Source of the DNA: BP-191 sp035940575
GTDB taxonomy: Bacteria; Actinomycetota; Actinomycetes; BP-191
Reading direction: 5' to 3'
DNA: 64,000 nt
NCBI GenBank assembly: GCA_035940575.1
Contig: DASZER010000043.1
Span: forward strand, 124,001 to 188,000
The first letter of the stretch is position 1. Every line of letters begins with the position of its first letter. The position numbers and the translations under genes are program-made. The notes under the pieces are model-generated. The model made no database searches. It was not told where the DNA came from and saw nothing but the letters and a program-made list of their open reading frames with translations. This document shows positions 17,277 through 25,560 of the stretch, piece after piece.

Positions 17277-18506
17277 TCAGCAGGTCACGCGCCACGTCCG
17301 CGCGCCGTCGGTGGAGCAGTACAGCCGCTGACCGCCGTCGGGCGCCAGCGCCGTGAGGACCAGGCTCCCGTTCGGTAGCACCTCGAACGGCTCGCTGTCC
17401 CTGAGCCCGTGGTGGCTCGGTCCCGGCCAGCCGGGCACCCCGCGGCCGTAGGAGCTCGCGGACGGGCGCCAGTAGCCGAGCCTGCGCCACGTGCGGCCGT
17501 CGTCGTCGCTGCGGAAGATCTGCTCCCTGGGCGCCTCCCGGCTGTCCTTGCCGGAGACGCGCAGGTAGAGCCTGCGCGGGTCGCGCGGGTCGGACGCCAC
17601 CCGTGCGAGCGCCCACTCGCCGTGCGCCGCAGCGTCGACGATCGCCTGCGCCGACGGCAGCCTGGCGAAGGAGCCGCCGCCGTCACGCGAGATCCACAGC
17701 GTCGGGATCATCGGCCCGAGCGAGGTCTGGGCGTGGACGACGCCGGTCCGCGCGAAGTCGGGCGACAGCCGAATGTCGTACACCCAGTCGTCCGGTGGGA
17801 ACGTGCCCTTGCGCGTCGGGCACGCGAGCGACGGCGTGCACGGGTACACCGCGTCCTGGACCCGCAACGGGATGCCGCCCGTCAGCATCGTCGGCGCGTC
17901 CCGGCCGACCGCCAGGATCGTCCCGGCATACGGGCCGTCGCCCGGCGGAGCCGCGAGGAACGTCTCGATGAGCCCCGGCCCCCCTGGCGCGACCCACCGG
18001 GCGGGCGGGTGGAGCAACTGCGGAGGCGCGGCCTGGAACGCCTGCGCCAGGAGCACGCCGTTCGGGACAGGCACCGGCGACACGGGCAGCACCCGCCGCA
18101 ACGCCGTGATCGACGGCATCAGCGTGCTCGCGCCGCCCGCCGGGTCGACGGGGAGCAGCGTCGCCGCGGCGTCGGTGCTGGCGTAGAGAGCCTCCTTCGT
18201 CTGGAGGAACAGCAGGCGGTCCTGCGAGTACGTCGGCGACAGGACCAGACCGTTGAAGTACTGCTCGTCGCCGTCGAGGAAGCCGGTCGGGACGGCCGTG
18301 CGCCACGTCCTGCCGAGGTCGTTCGACGACGACACGGTGATCTGGCCCGGCTCGGTGAGAACGCAGAACACCGTCCTGTCGCGCATGACCGTCGGCGAGA
18401 CGACGAGGGTGTCGCACGCCACGGGACGAGCGGGCGCGCCCGTCGCGGGCACGGCCAGCGTGAGGGCCGCGGCGGCCAAGGCCGCCGCGCATCGCACCGC
18501 GCGCAC
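17277..18506 (-). CDS. Secreted BNR/Asp-box beta-propeller protein
   Basis: A 409-aa exported protein with at least four Asp-box (BNR) motifs: SSNDLGRTW, SRDGGGSF, SDDDGRTW and STDGARTW. This is the fold of sialidases and related beta-propellers. A signal peptide ends near ATGAPA. The GTG at 18506 is chosen because it begins the signal peptide and lies 2 bp after the upstream stop; a GTG at 18497 is possible. Catalytic sialidase residues were not identified, so a non-enzymatic propeller is equally likely. It forms an operon with the gene at 18509-19006. Confidence 0.8.
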   Translation of the reverse strand: MRAVRCAAALAAAALTLAVPATGAPARPVACDTLVVSPTVMRDRTVFCVLTEPGQITVSSSNDLGRTWRTAVPTGFLDGDEQYFNGLVLSPTYSQDRLLFLQTKEALYASTDAAATLLPVDPAGGASTLMPSITALRRVLPVSPVPVPNGVLLAQAFQAAPPQLLHPPARWVAPGGPGLIETFLAAPPGDGPYAGTILAVGRDAPTMLTGGIPLRVQDAVYPCTPSLACPTRKGTFPPDDWVYDIRLSPDFARTGVVHAQTSLGPMIPTLWISRDGGGSFARLPSAQAIVDAAAHGEWALARVASDPRDPRRLYLRVSGKDSREAPREQIFRSDDDGRTWRRLGYWRPSASSYGRGVPGWPGPSHHGLRDSEPFEVLPNGSLVLTALAPDGGQRLYCSTDGARTWRVTC

Positions 18507-18508
18507 GG

Positions 18509-19006
18509 TCAGCCCCGGTAGGAGTCGAGGGTGCCGGACCAAGCCCGGCTCGTGCCGCAGGCGCCCTCGACGACACCCTCGACACTGACCGTCTCCCGGC
18601 CGAACGCGTCGACGTACCGGCCCGAGTACGTGATCGCCCCGTCGCTCGCGACGAGGAGCACGGGGATGTGCTGGGTCAGGCTCGCGGAGTCGGTGAAGTA
18701 GACGTCGCCGTTGCCGACGCCGGCGCAGAGGCGCGTCGTGCCATTCCCCTGCTTCTCGTAGCTCCCGGAAATCGTCGCGCGGCACCGGTTGATACGAACG
18801 AGTGCCGCACCCACGAGGTCCTGGCACGTGCCGAGGTCGGTGGTACCGGTCACGATGACGGTGATCCCGTCGTCACCGAACTTCGCACGGCCGGTCCAGG
18901 TGGCGACGTTGCCGTAGACGGCGTCCGAGGCACTGACCGGGACGGGAGCGAGCGGAAGGAGGGCGGCCGGAAGGGCCGCGAGCGCTAAGCGCGCACGGAT
19001 ACGCAT
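18509..19006 (-). CDS. Secreted hypothetical protein with six cysteines
   Basis: A 165-aa protein with a clear signal peptide (residues 1-27, ending VSA) and a mature part rich in beta strands, Gly and Thr. It has cysteines in GTCQDL, NRCRAT, RLCAGV and EGACGT contexts that could form disulfides. A GGGGGA ribosome site lies 8 bases before the ATG. It is the first gene of a two-gene operon with the beta-propeller protein. I do not recognise a family. Confidence 0.72.
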   Translation of the reverse strand: MRIRARLALAALPAALLPLAPVPVSASDAVYGNVATWTGRAKFGDDGITVIVTGTTDLGTCQDLVGAALVRINRCRATISGSYEKQGNGTTRLCAGVGNGDVYFTDSASLTQHIPVLLVASDGAITYSGRYVDAFGRETVSVEGVVEGACGTSRAWSGTLDSYRG

Positions 19007-19089
19007 GACAAGATCCCCCGATCTTGGTGAACGCTGTGAGAGGGATTGAGCGTTCTCTCCCCTGTCCCCACCACTATGGCGACAACGGA

Positions 19090-19378
19090 TTAGCGCGGAC
19101 CATACTGAATCTGGCTTTCCGGCGCCAGAGGGCGTTCAAAAGCCGACTTATTCTCGGGGTCAGCGCTCCAGCCCGTCGACCCGACGCGCCTCACGGTGTC
19201 GAGCGCGAGGCGCAGGTGCCGTTGCGCCTCTTCGAGGTCGCGAGGTCGGGCGGCCAGCGCCTCGGCCGGCTCCGCCCGCTCGCGCACCCGGCCCCACGAA
19301 CGTCGTCCCCGGCACGGGAACGACGAGCGCCTGGAACAGCCGCGTCGACCCGACGATGTCGGTGAAGACGCGCGCCAC
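19090..19378 (-). pseudogene. Remnant of an adenylate/guanylate cyclase-type TPR protein
   Basis: The 372-bp gap between 19006 and 19379 holds two out-of-frame fragments on the minus strand. The first begins at a GTG (19378) and reads ARVFTDIVGSTRLFQAL, the catalytic-domain start motif (FTDIVGST) of class III nucleotidyl cyclases. It then becomes low-complexity. From about 19287 in another frame, AEALAARPRDLEEAQRHLRL and ALDTVRRVGSTGW resemble the C-terminal TPR part of cyclase/ATPase regulators. This looks like a gene that lost its middle. Homology was judged by motif only. Confidence 0.45.
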
Positions 19379-20884
19379 CTACGCCGTCGCGCGCCGCAGG
19401 CCGCAGACCACCGCGACCGCCACGACCGCCGCGACCGCGAGCCCGTACGGCGCGCCGGTGGCCGGCGTCGACCCTCCGCCCGTCCCGCCGCCGGCCCCGC
19501 CGCCGCTGCCGCCCCCGGTGCCGCCGCTGCCGCCCCCGGACCCGCCGCCGCCGCCCTCGCCGCCGCCCGCGCACGTCGTCAACGGCGTCGCGTCGGTCTC
19601 GGCACGGTCGTCGTTGCGCGCGTCGAGCAGCAGCGGGATCACCGGCTCGGCGGGCTGCGCCATCGTCACGCGCCGCCCCCCGCCCGCGGGCACCGACGCG
19701 ATGCCCTGCAGGTCGAGGATGTCGCGCACGTCGGCGTACTGCGCCGCCGTCAGGTCGTACGCGCACGGCGCGTCGACCGCGACCTCCGGGTCGCCGTTGC
19801 CGGACAGCGTCGTGTCCTCGTCCTGGCCGGAGAAGTAGACGGGCGCGGACTGCGTGCGCCCCTCCTCGGTCTTGCGCGCGGGCGCGGCACTCGTCGCCGC
19901 CGTCAGCTCGCTGGACGACGCCGCCGTGAACCCGAGCGTGCAGCCGATCGTCGTGCGGTGGCTCTCGACGCGGCGTAGCTGGACGCCGGCGGTCGTCGCC
20001 TCGTCGGGAACGTTAGTGGCGTCCATCGACACGGCGCTCTCGACCAGGATGCCGACGACGTGGCGCAGGCCGGCGGCGTTGCGCAGGATGCCCTCGTCGC
20101 CGCCGCCCGCCGTCTGCTGCACGTCCGTCGAGCCGACCGCGTCGATGCCGTACTCGTCGGAGGTGAACCCCGCCTCCGCGAGGCACGGCGCGAGCACCTC
20201 CTTGCTGAACGACACCCCGAGGTCGTGCACGGCGTCGTCGACGTTGAGGTTGCGCGGCCAGAGGTAGAGCACGTCGTCGTCGTAGAGGACCGGCTCGCCG
20301 GGGCCGTACTCGTGGTGGTCGATCGCGATGTCGGGCTGCCAGTCGCGGACGACCTTCGCGATCGCGCGCGCCTCGGGCGAGGTGAGGTTGAGGTGGTCGC
20401 GGTTGACGTCGACGCCCTCGGCGTTCTCGCGGGAGTTCGCGGCGCGGCCGTCGGGGTTGGCCGTCGGCACGAACAGGAACGTCTGCCGCTCGAGCTGCGC
20501 GACGACCTCCGCGTCCTCGCTGAACGCCAGGTCCCGCAACGCGATCAGGCACGCCTCGCGACCGGCGGGCTCGTTGCCGTGCTGCGTGCAGATGTGCAGC
20601 TCGACCGGCTGCGTCCGCGCCTGCGCGGCGGTGCGCGGCGCCGGCTCGCCGATGACGACGAGGTGCATCGGCCGGTCCTCGGTCGTGCTGCCGATGACCT
20701 CGACGCGTACGCGGTCGCTCGCCGCGTCGACGGCCGCGAGGAACGCCAGCTCCTCCTCGGGCGTCGTCCACGACGCGCCCCCGCTCTCCTCGAACGCCGT
20801 TCTCGGCGGGTCGGCCGCGCGCGACGGCGCGGGCACGGCGAGGGACAGCAGGGCGAGGGCGACGACGGGCAGGTGGCGGCGCAT
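19379..20884 (-). CDS. Secreted M14 zinc carboxypeptidase with C-terminal anchor
   Basis: A 501-aa exported peptidase. A signal peptide (start MRRHLPVVALALL, ending SRAA) is followed by an M14 domain with zinc ligands in HGNEPAGRE (HxxE) and a later DHHEYGP, plus NPDGR and ILVESAV, the probable catalytic Glu region. The C-terminus has a long Gly/Ser linker, then TPATGAP, a hydrophobic segment and RRATA, which resembles a degenerate sortase signal. The ATG at 20884 is used because it begins the signal peptide; it is 13 bp after the thrB stop. Confidence 0.87.
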   Translation of the reverse strand: MRRHLPVVALALLSLAVPAPSRAADPPRTAFEESGGASWTTPEEELAFLAAVDAASDRVRVEVIGSTTEDRPMHLVVIGEPAPRTAAQARTQPVELHICTQHGNEPAGREACLIALRDLAFSEDAEVVAQLERQTFLFVPTANPDGRAANSRENAEGVDVNRDHLNLTSPEARAIAKVVRDWQPDIAIDHHEYGPGEPVLYDDDVLYLWPRNLNVDDAVHDLGVSFSKEVLAPCLAEAGFTSDEYGIDAVGSTDVQQTAGGGDEGILRNAAGLRHVVGILVESAVSMDATNVPDEATTAGVQLRRVESHRTTIGCTLGFTAASSSELTAATSAAPARKTEEGRTQSAPVYFSGQDEDTTLSGNGDPEVAVDAPCAYDLTAAQYADVRDILDLQGIASVPAGGGRRVTMAQPAEPVIPLLLDARNDDRAETDATPLTTCAGGGEGGGGGSGGGSGGTGGGSGGGAGGGTGGGSTPATGAPYGLAVAAVVAVAVVCGLRRATA

Positions 20885-20897
20885 GGGACGAAGGTAG

Positions 20898-21770
20898 TCA
20901 GACCGGGAGGACCTGTGCACCTTCGGCGTCCACCGGCAGCGGCGTCGCGGTCCAGCCGCGTCCGGCGTTGAAGTCCGCGCCGCCGAACGCCAGCACGGTC
21001 GGGCCCGAGCCGCTCACCACGGCGGGGACGCCGGCCGCGCGCAGCGACGCGACGAGCGCCGCCGTACGCGGCATCGCCTCCGCGCGGTACGGCTGGTGCA
21101 GCCGGTCCTCGGTCGCCGCCATGAGCAGGTCCGGGCGGCGGCCGAGCGCCTCCACGAGCAGCGCGGCGCGGGCGGCGTTGAACGACGCGTCGGCGTGCGG
21201 CACGGTCTCCGGCAGCATCCTGCGCGCCTTGGCCGTCGAGGACCGCGACGTCGGCACGAACGCCACGGGCGAGACCGACCGGTGGACGGGCAGCCGCGCG
21301 GCGCCGCCCTCCCACGCGACGGTGAGGCCGCCGTAGAGGCAGGCCGCGACGTTGTCGGGGTGGCCCTCGACCTCGGTGCAGAGGGCGTAGACCTCGTCGT
21401 CGTCGAGGCCGCCGAGGACGAGCGAGCGTGCCGCGAGCACGCCCGCCACGATCGCCGCGGCGGACGAGCCGAGGCCGCGGCCGTGCGGGATGCGGTTGGC
21501 GCAGACGAGCTCGATGCCGCGCGGCTGCCCGCCCATCCTGTCGAACGCCGCGCGCATCGCCTTGACGACGAGGTTGCGCCGGTCGCGCGGCACGTCGTCG
21601 GCACCCTCCCCCGCCACGTCGACGTGCACGCCGGACTCGCCGATGCGCGCGACGACGTCGTCGTAGAGGCCGAGCGCGAGCCCGAACGAGTCGAAGCCGG
21701 GGCCGAGGTTCGCCGACGTCGCGGGGACGCGCACCCGCACGGGCGCCGCGCGGAACGACGGACCCGCCAC
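20898..21770 (-). CDS. thrB: Homoserine kinase ThrB
   Basis: A 290-aa GHMP kinase that phosphorylates L-homoserine, the fourth step of threonine synthesis from aspartate. ATP-binding signature PHGRGLGSSAAAIVAG, N-terminal VPATSANLGPGFDSFG and a C-terminal VSGSGPTVLAF are all present. The GTG at 21770 overlaps the MFS stop by one base (TAGTG), the same coupling as hom-thrC. Length is normal. It is separated from thrC by the MFS gene. Confidence 0.95.
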   Translation of the reverse strand: MAGPSFRAAPVRVRVPATSANLGPGFDSFGLALGLYDDVVARIGESGVHVDVAGEGADDVPRDRRNLVVKAMRAAFDRMGGQPRGIELVCANRIPHGRGLGSSAAAIVAGVLAARSLVLGGLDDDEVYALCTEVEGHPDNVAACLYGGLTVAWEGGAARLPVHRSVSPVAFVPTSRSSTAKARRMLPETVPHADASFNAARAALLVEALGRRPDLLMAATEDRLHQPYRAEAMPRTAALVASLRAAGVPAVVSGSGPTVLAFGGADFNAGRGWTATPLPVDAEGAQVLPV

Positions 21771-23002
21771 TACGCCACCTCCTCGCGCCGGAAGCGGCGC
21801 GTCGCGAACAGCCAGCCGACAGCGTAGAGAAGGACGAGCGACCCGAGCCCGAACGAGACGCGCCGCGGGTCGACGCGGTCGGCGAGCGCGCCCGCGAGCG
21901 CCTGCGACGACGCGATGACGAGCGTCGAGATCATGTAGTCGACGGAGAACACGCGGCCTCGCACGTGGTCGGGCACGATCGTCTGCAGGCCGTACGACGA
22001 CAGGATCCAGTTGCCGCCGCCGCCGAGGTGCGCGACGCAGACGATCAGCGCCCCGAGCCACAGCCACGGCGCGACGGCGAGCGCCATGTAGCCGAGGCCG
22101 AACACGATCATCCAGGTGCCGAGCACCGTCCAGAGGTAGCGGTCGTTCCGCGCGATGACGCGGCGGCCGAGGATCGGCCCGAACAGCGCCCCGAGCCCGC
22201 GCGCCGCGAACAGCACGCCGATCGCGCCCGCGACGTTCTCGCCGTCGAGGCCGTAGACGGTCGCGGCGAAGATCGGGTACATCGCGATGGCGCCGTTGCC
22301 GATGGACGGCCCGGCCTTGCACGCGAGCAGGCCGACGACGCGGTGGTCGCTGCGCGCGTACTCCACCGTCGCGCGCAGGTCGGCGCGGACGCCCGCGCGC
22401 GGCAGGTGCCTGCGGTCCTCGCCGAACGGCCGCGTCGTACGCCACGTGTACAGCCCCGACAGGAGGAACGACACCGCGTCGATGACGAAGCACCAGTGCG
22501 GCCCGAACGCATGCGCCGCCAGACCGCCCAGGCCCGCGCCCACGGCGAGCATGGTGCCCCACGTGGCGCCGTTGAGGACGGTCGCGACCGGCAGGTCCTC
22601 GCGGTCCACGAGGTTCGGCAACGCCGCCGCGGCGGCCGGCGAGTAGAACGCCTTCGCGCCCGCCACGCCGCCGAGCGCGACGATCGCGATCCACGCCGTC
22701 TCCGCGCTGCGCACGAACAGCAGCAGCGAGATCAGCGCCGCCGACACGACGTCGGCGACGACCATGATCGTGCGCCGGTCGAGGCGGTCCACGATCGTCC
22801 CCGCCCACGGCGAGAGCAGCGCGAACAGCAGCGTGTCGACCGCGAGCACGAGCCCGCCCCACATGCCCGAGCCGGTCAGCTCGGGCAGCAGCGCGAGCAG
22901 CGGAACGACCGCGAACCAGTCGCCTCCGAGGCTCACCAGCTCCGAGACGAAGACGCGTCGGAAGTCCTTGTTGCGTCGAAGGAGATCGACGTAAGCGTTC
23001 AC
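21770..23002 (-). CDS. Major facilitator superfamily transporter
   Basis: A 410-aa 12-helix MFS protein with loop motif DRLDRRTIMVVADV (the G-x-x-x-DRxGRR-like loop 2-3). It resembles the MFS_3/enterobactin-exporter type of drug or metabolite exporters. It sits between thrC (31 bp upstream) and thrB (1-bp overlap), so it is expressed with threonine synthesis genes. Export of threonine, homoserine or a related compound is possible but is inference. Confidence 0.9.
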   Translation of the reverse strand: MNAYVDLLRRNKDFRRVFVSELVSLGGDWFAVVPLLALLPELTGSGMWGGLVLAVDTLLFALLSPWAGTIVDRLDRRTIMVVADVVSAALISLLLFVRSAETAWIAIVALGGVAGAKAFYSPAAAAALPNLVDREDLPVATVLNGATWGTMLAVGAGLGGLAAHAFGPHWCFVIDAVSFLLSGLYTWRTTRPFGEDRRHLPRAGVRADLRATVEYARSDHRVVGLLACKAGPSIGNGAIAMYPIFAATVYGLDGENVAGAIGVLFAARGLGALFGPILGRRVIARNDRYLWTVLGTWMIVFGLGYMALAVAPWLWLGALIVCVAHLGGGGNWILSSYGLQTIVPDHVRGRVFSVDYMISTLVIASSQALAGALADRVDPRRVSFGLGSLVLLYAVGWLFATRRFRREEVA

Positions 23003-23033
23003 CGGGAGCCGGTGCCGAGACGATACGGACTGC

Positions 23034-24086
23034 TCATCGCAGCCCGAGCTCGGACGCCGCGCGGTCGGCGTCGACGGGGATCACGCGCGGCGGGGGCGCG
23101 CCGCTGATCGCCCACTCGGGGTCCTTCAGGCCGTGCCCCGTGACCGTGCAGACGACGCGGGAGCCGCGTTCGACGACGCCGTTCGCCGACGACATCAGCA
23201 GGCCCGCGACGGATGCCGCCGATGCCGGCTCCACGAACACCGCCTCGCGCCGGGCCAGCAGCCGGTACGCCTCGAGGATCTGCTTGTCGGTGACCGCCTC
23301 GATCGACCCGCCGCTCTCGTCGCGGGCGAGGATCGCGGTGTCCCACGACGCGGGGTTGCCGATGCGGATCGCGGTCGCGACGGTGACCGGCTTGGGCACC
23401 GGCTTGCCGGTGACGAGCGGCGCGGAGCCGGCCGCCTGGAAGCCGCGCATGACGGGCAGCGACGCGATCACGCCGTCGCGGGCGTACTCGCGGTAGCCCT
23501 TCCAGTAGGCGGTGATGTTGCCCGCGTTGCCGACGGGGAGGCAGTGCACGTCGGGCGCGCTCCCGAGGACGTCGCACACCTCGAACGCCGCCGACTTCTG
23601 ACCCTCGATGCGGAACGGGTTGACGGAGTTCACGAGCGTCACGGGGTAGTTCTTCGCGAGGTCGCGCGCGAGGTCGAGGCACTCGTCGAAGTTGCCGTCG
23701 ACCTGCAGCAAGGTCGCGCCGTGGACGAGCGCCTGCGCGAGCTTGCCGAGCGCGATCTTCCCCTGCGGCACGAGCACCGCGCAGACCAGGCCGGCCCGCG
23801 CGGCGTAGGCGGCCGCGGACGCGGACGTGTTGCCCGTCGACGCGCAGATGACGGCCTTGCTGCCCTCCTCGACGGCCTTCGTGATGGCCATCGTCATGCC
23901 GCGGTCCTTGAACGACCCGGTCGGGTTGGCGCCCTCGACCTTGAGCCAGACCGCGCAGCTGGTCCGCTCGGACAGGTACGGCGCGGGGACGAGCGGCGTG
24001 CCGCCCTCGAGCAGCGTGACGGGCCTGGTGTCCGGGTCGACCGGCAGCCGGTCCCTGTACTCCTCGACGACGCCACGCCAGCCCAC
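23034..24086 (-). CDS. thrC: Threonine synthase ThrC
   Basis: A 350-aa PLP enzyme converting O-phosphohomoserine to threonine. The PLP lysine is in NPTGSFKDRGM (about Lys60), phosphate-binding residues in ASTGNTSASAAAYA, and VGNAGNITAYWKGY is conserved. The GTG at 24086 overlaps the hom stop by one base (TAGTG). Normal length for the short actinobacterial form. Confidence 0.96.
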   Translation of the reverse strand: MGWRGVVEEYRDRLPVDPDTRPVTLLEGGTPLVPAPYLSERTSCAVWLKVEGANPTGSFKDRGMTMAITKAVEEGSKAVICASTGNTSASAAAYAARAGLVCAVLVPQGKIALGKLAQALVHGATLLQVDGNFDECLDLARDLAKNYPVTLVNSVNPFRIEGQKSAAFEVCDVLGSAPDVHCLPVGNAGNITAYWKGYREYARDGVIASLPVMRGFQAAGSAPLVTGKPVPKPVTVATAIRIGNPASWDTAILARDESGGSIEAVTDKQILEAYRLLARREAVFVEPASAASVAGLLMSSANGVVERGSRVVCTVTGHGLKDPEWAISGAPPPRVIPVDADRAASELGLR

Positions 24087-25366
24087 TAGCCCTCCACCCG
24101 CATGACGGACGCGACCGCCCGCACGACGTCCAGCGACCGCAGCGTCTCGACGGTCCTGCGCAGCGCGTCGTCGGTCGCGGTGTGCGTGACGAGCACGAGC
24201 GTCGCGTCGTCGCCGTGCCCCTCCTGGCGCACCGTGCCGATCGACACGTCGTTGTCCGCGAACGCCGTCGCTACCGCCGCGAGCACGCCCGCCTTGTCGG
24301 CGACGTCGAGGTTCACGTGGTAGCGCGTGCGGACCTCGCCCATCGGCAGCGGGCGCAGGTCGGCGTACGTCGACTCGCCCGCGCCGCGCGAGCCCGACGT
24401 GAGGTTGCGCGCCACCGCGACGACGTCGCCGAGCACCGCGCTCGCGGTCGGCGCGCCGCCCGCGCCGCGCCCGTAGAACATGAGCTGCCCGACCGACTCG
24501 CCCTCGACGAACACCGCGTTGAACGCCTCGCGCACCGACGCCAGCGGGTGCGTCGCCGGGATCATCGCCGGGTGCACGCGGACCGAGACGCCGGTGTCGG
24601 TGCGCTCGCAGATCGCGAGGAGCTTCACGATCCGGCCCATCGCCTTCGCGCTCGCGATGTCGGCGGCCGTCACGTCCACGATCCCCTCGCGGTGCACGCC
24701 CTCGACCGTGACCCGCGTGTGGAACGCGATCGACGCGAGGATCGCCGCCTTCGCCGCCGCGTCGAACCCCTCGACGTCCGCGCTCGGGTCGGCCTCGGCG
24801 TAGCCGAGCGCCGTGGCCTCGTCCAGCGCCTCCGCGAACGACGCGCCGGTCTCGTCCATGCGCGTGAGGATGAAGTTCGTGGTGCCGTTGACGATGCCGA
24901 GGACGCGCGTGATGCGCTCGCCCGCGAGCGACTCCTTCAACGGTCGCAGCAGCGGGATGCCGCCCGCGACGCTCGCCTCGAAGTAGAGGTCCACGCCGGC
25001 CTTCGCGGCGGCGTCGTGGACGGTCGCGCCGTCGGAGGCGAGCAGCGCCTTGTTCGCCGTGACGACCGGGCGACCGCTCGCGAACGCGGCCAGCAGCAGC
25101 GACCGCGCGGGCTCGATGCCGCCGATGACCTCGACCACGATGTCGACGTCGTCGCGCGTGACGAGTGCCGTCGCGTCGGTCGTGAACAGGTCGGGGTCGA
25201 CGTCCAGGTCGCGGCGCAGCGCGGGGCGGCGGACGGCGATGCCCGCGAGCTCCAACGGCACGCCGACGCGCGACGCGAGGTCGTCGCCCTGCTCGTGCAG
25301 GAGCCGTACGACCTCGCTGCCGACGACGCCGCACCCGAGCAGCGCGACGCGCAGCGGGCGCGTCAT
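24086..25366 (-). CDS. hom: Homoserine dehydrogenase Hom
   Basis: A 426-aa enzyme reducing aspartate semialdehyde to homoserine. NAD(P)-binding LLGCGVVGSEV at the N-terminus, catalytic-domain motifs GIVNGTTNFILTRM and GYAEADPSADVEGFDAAAK, and a C-terminal ACT domain (about 345-426, beginning YHVNLDVADKAGVL) that commonly gives threonine feedback inhibition. It overlaps the small membrane-protein gene by 4 bp and thrC by 1 bp. Confidence 0.97.
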   Translation of the reverse strand: MTRPLRVALLGCGVVGSEVVRLLHEQGDDLASRVGVPLELAGIAVRRPALRRDLDVDPDLFTTDATALVTRDDVDIVVEVIGGIEPARSLLLAAFASGRPVVTANKALLASDGATVHDAAAKAGVDLYFEASVAGGIPLLRPLKESLAGERITRVLGIVNGTTNFILTRMDETGASFAEALDEATALGYAEADPSADVEGFDAAAKAAILASIAFHTRVTVEGVHREGIVDVTAADIASAKAMGRIVKLLAICERTDTGVSVRVHPAMIPATHPLASVREAFNAVFVEGESVGQLMFYGRGAGGAPTASAVLGDVVAVARNLTSGSRGAGESTYADLRPLPMGEVRTRYHVNLDVADKAGVLAAVATAFADNDVSIGTVRQEGHGDDATLVLVTHTATDDALRRTVETLRSLDVVRAVASVMRVEG

Positions 25367-25560
25367 GCGTCGTCCCCGGCGGCGTTCCTCAACGCCCGCG
25401 AGGCGGCGCGCGCGGCGACGGTCGCGAGCGCGATCACGACGGCGGAGGCGATGCCCCACACGACGATCGCGCGGACCGACACGTCCTCGAACGTCGTCCC
25501 CCACAGCAGCGACAGCGCCCACAGCACGACGCCGAGGGTGAACGCGTTGCGGCGGCTCAT
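25363..25560 (-). CDS. Small two-TM membrane protein between lysA and hom
   Basis: A 65-aa protein with two hydrophobic segments (FTLGVVLWALSLLWG and AIVVWGIASAVVIALA) and a basic, Ala-rich C-terminus. It overlaps lysA and hom by 4 bp each, so it is made together with them. I do not recognise a family; it may be a conserved operon member in this lineage. Confidence 0.65.
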   Translation of the reverse strand: MSRRNAFTLGVVLWALSLLWGTTFEDVSVRAIVVWGIASAVVIALATVAARAASRALRNAAGDDA

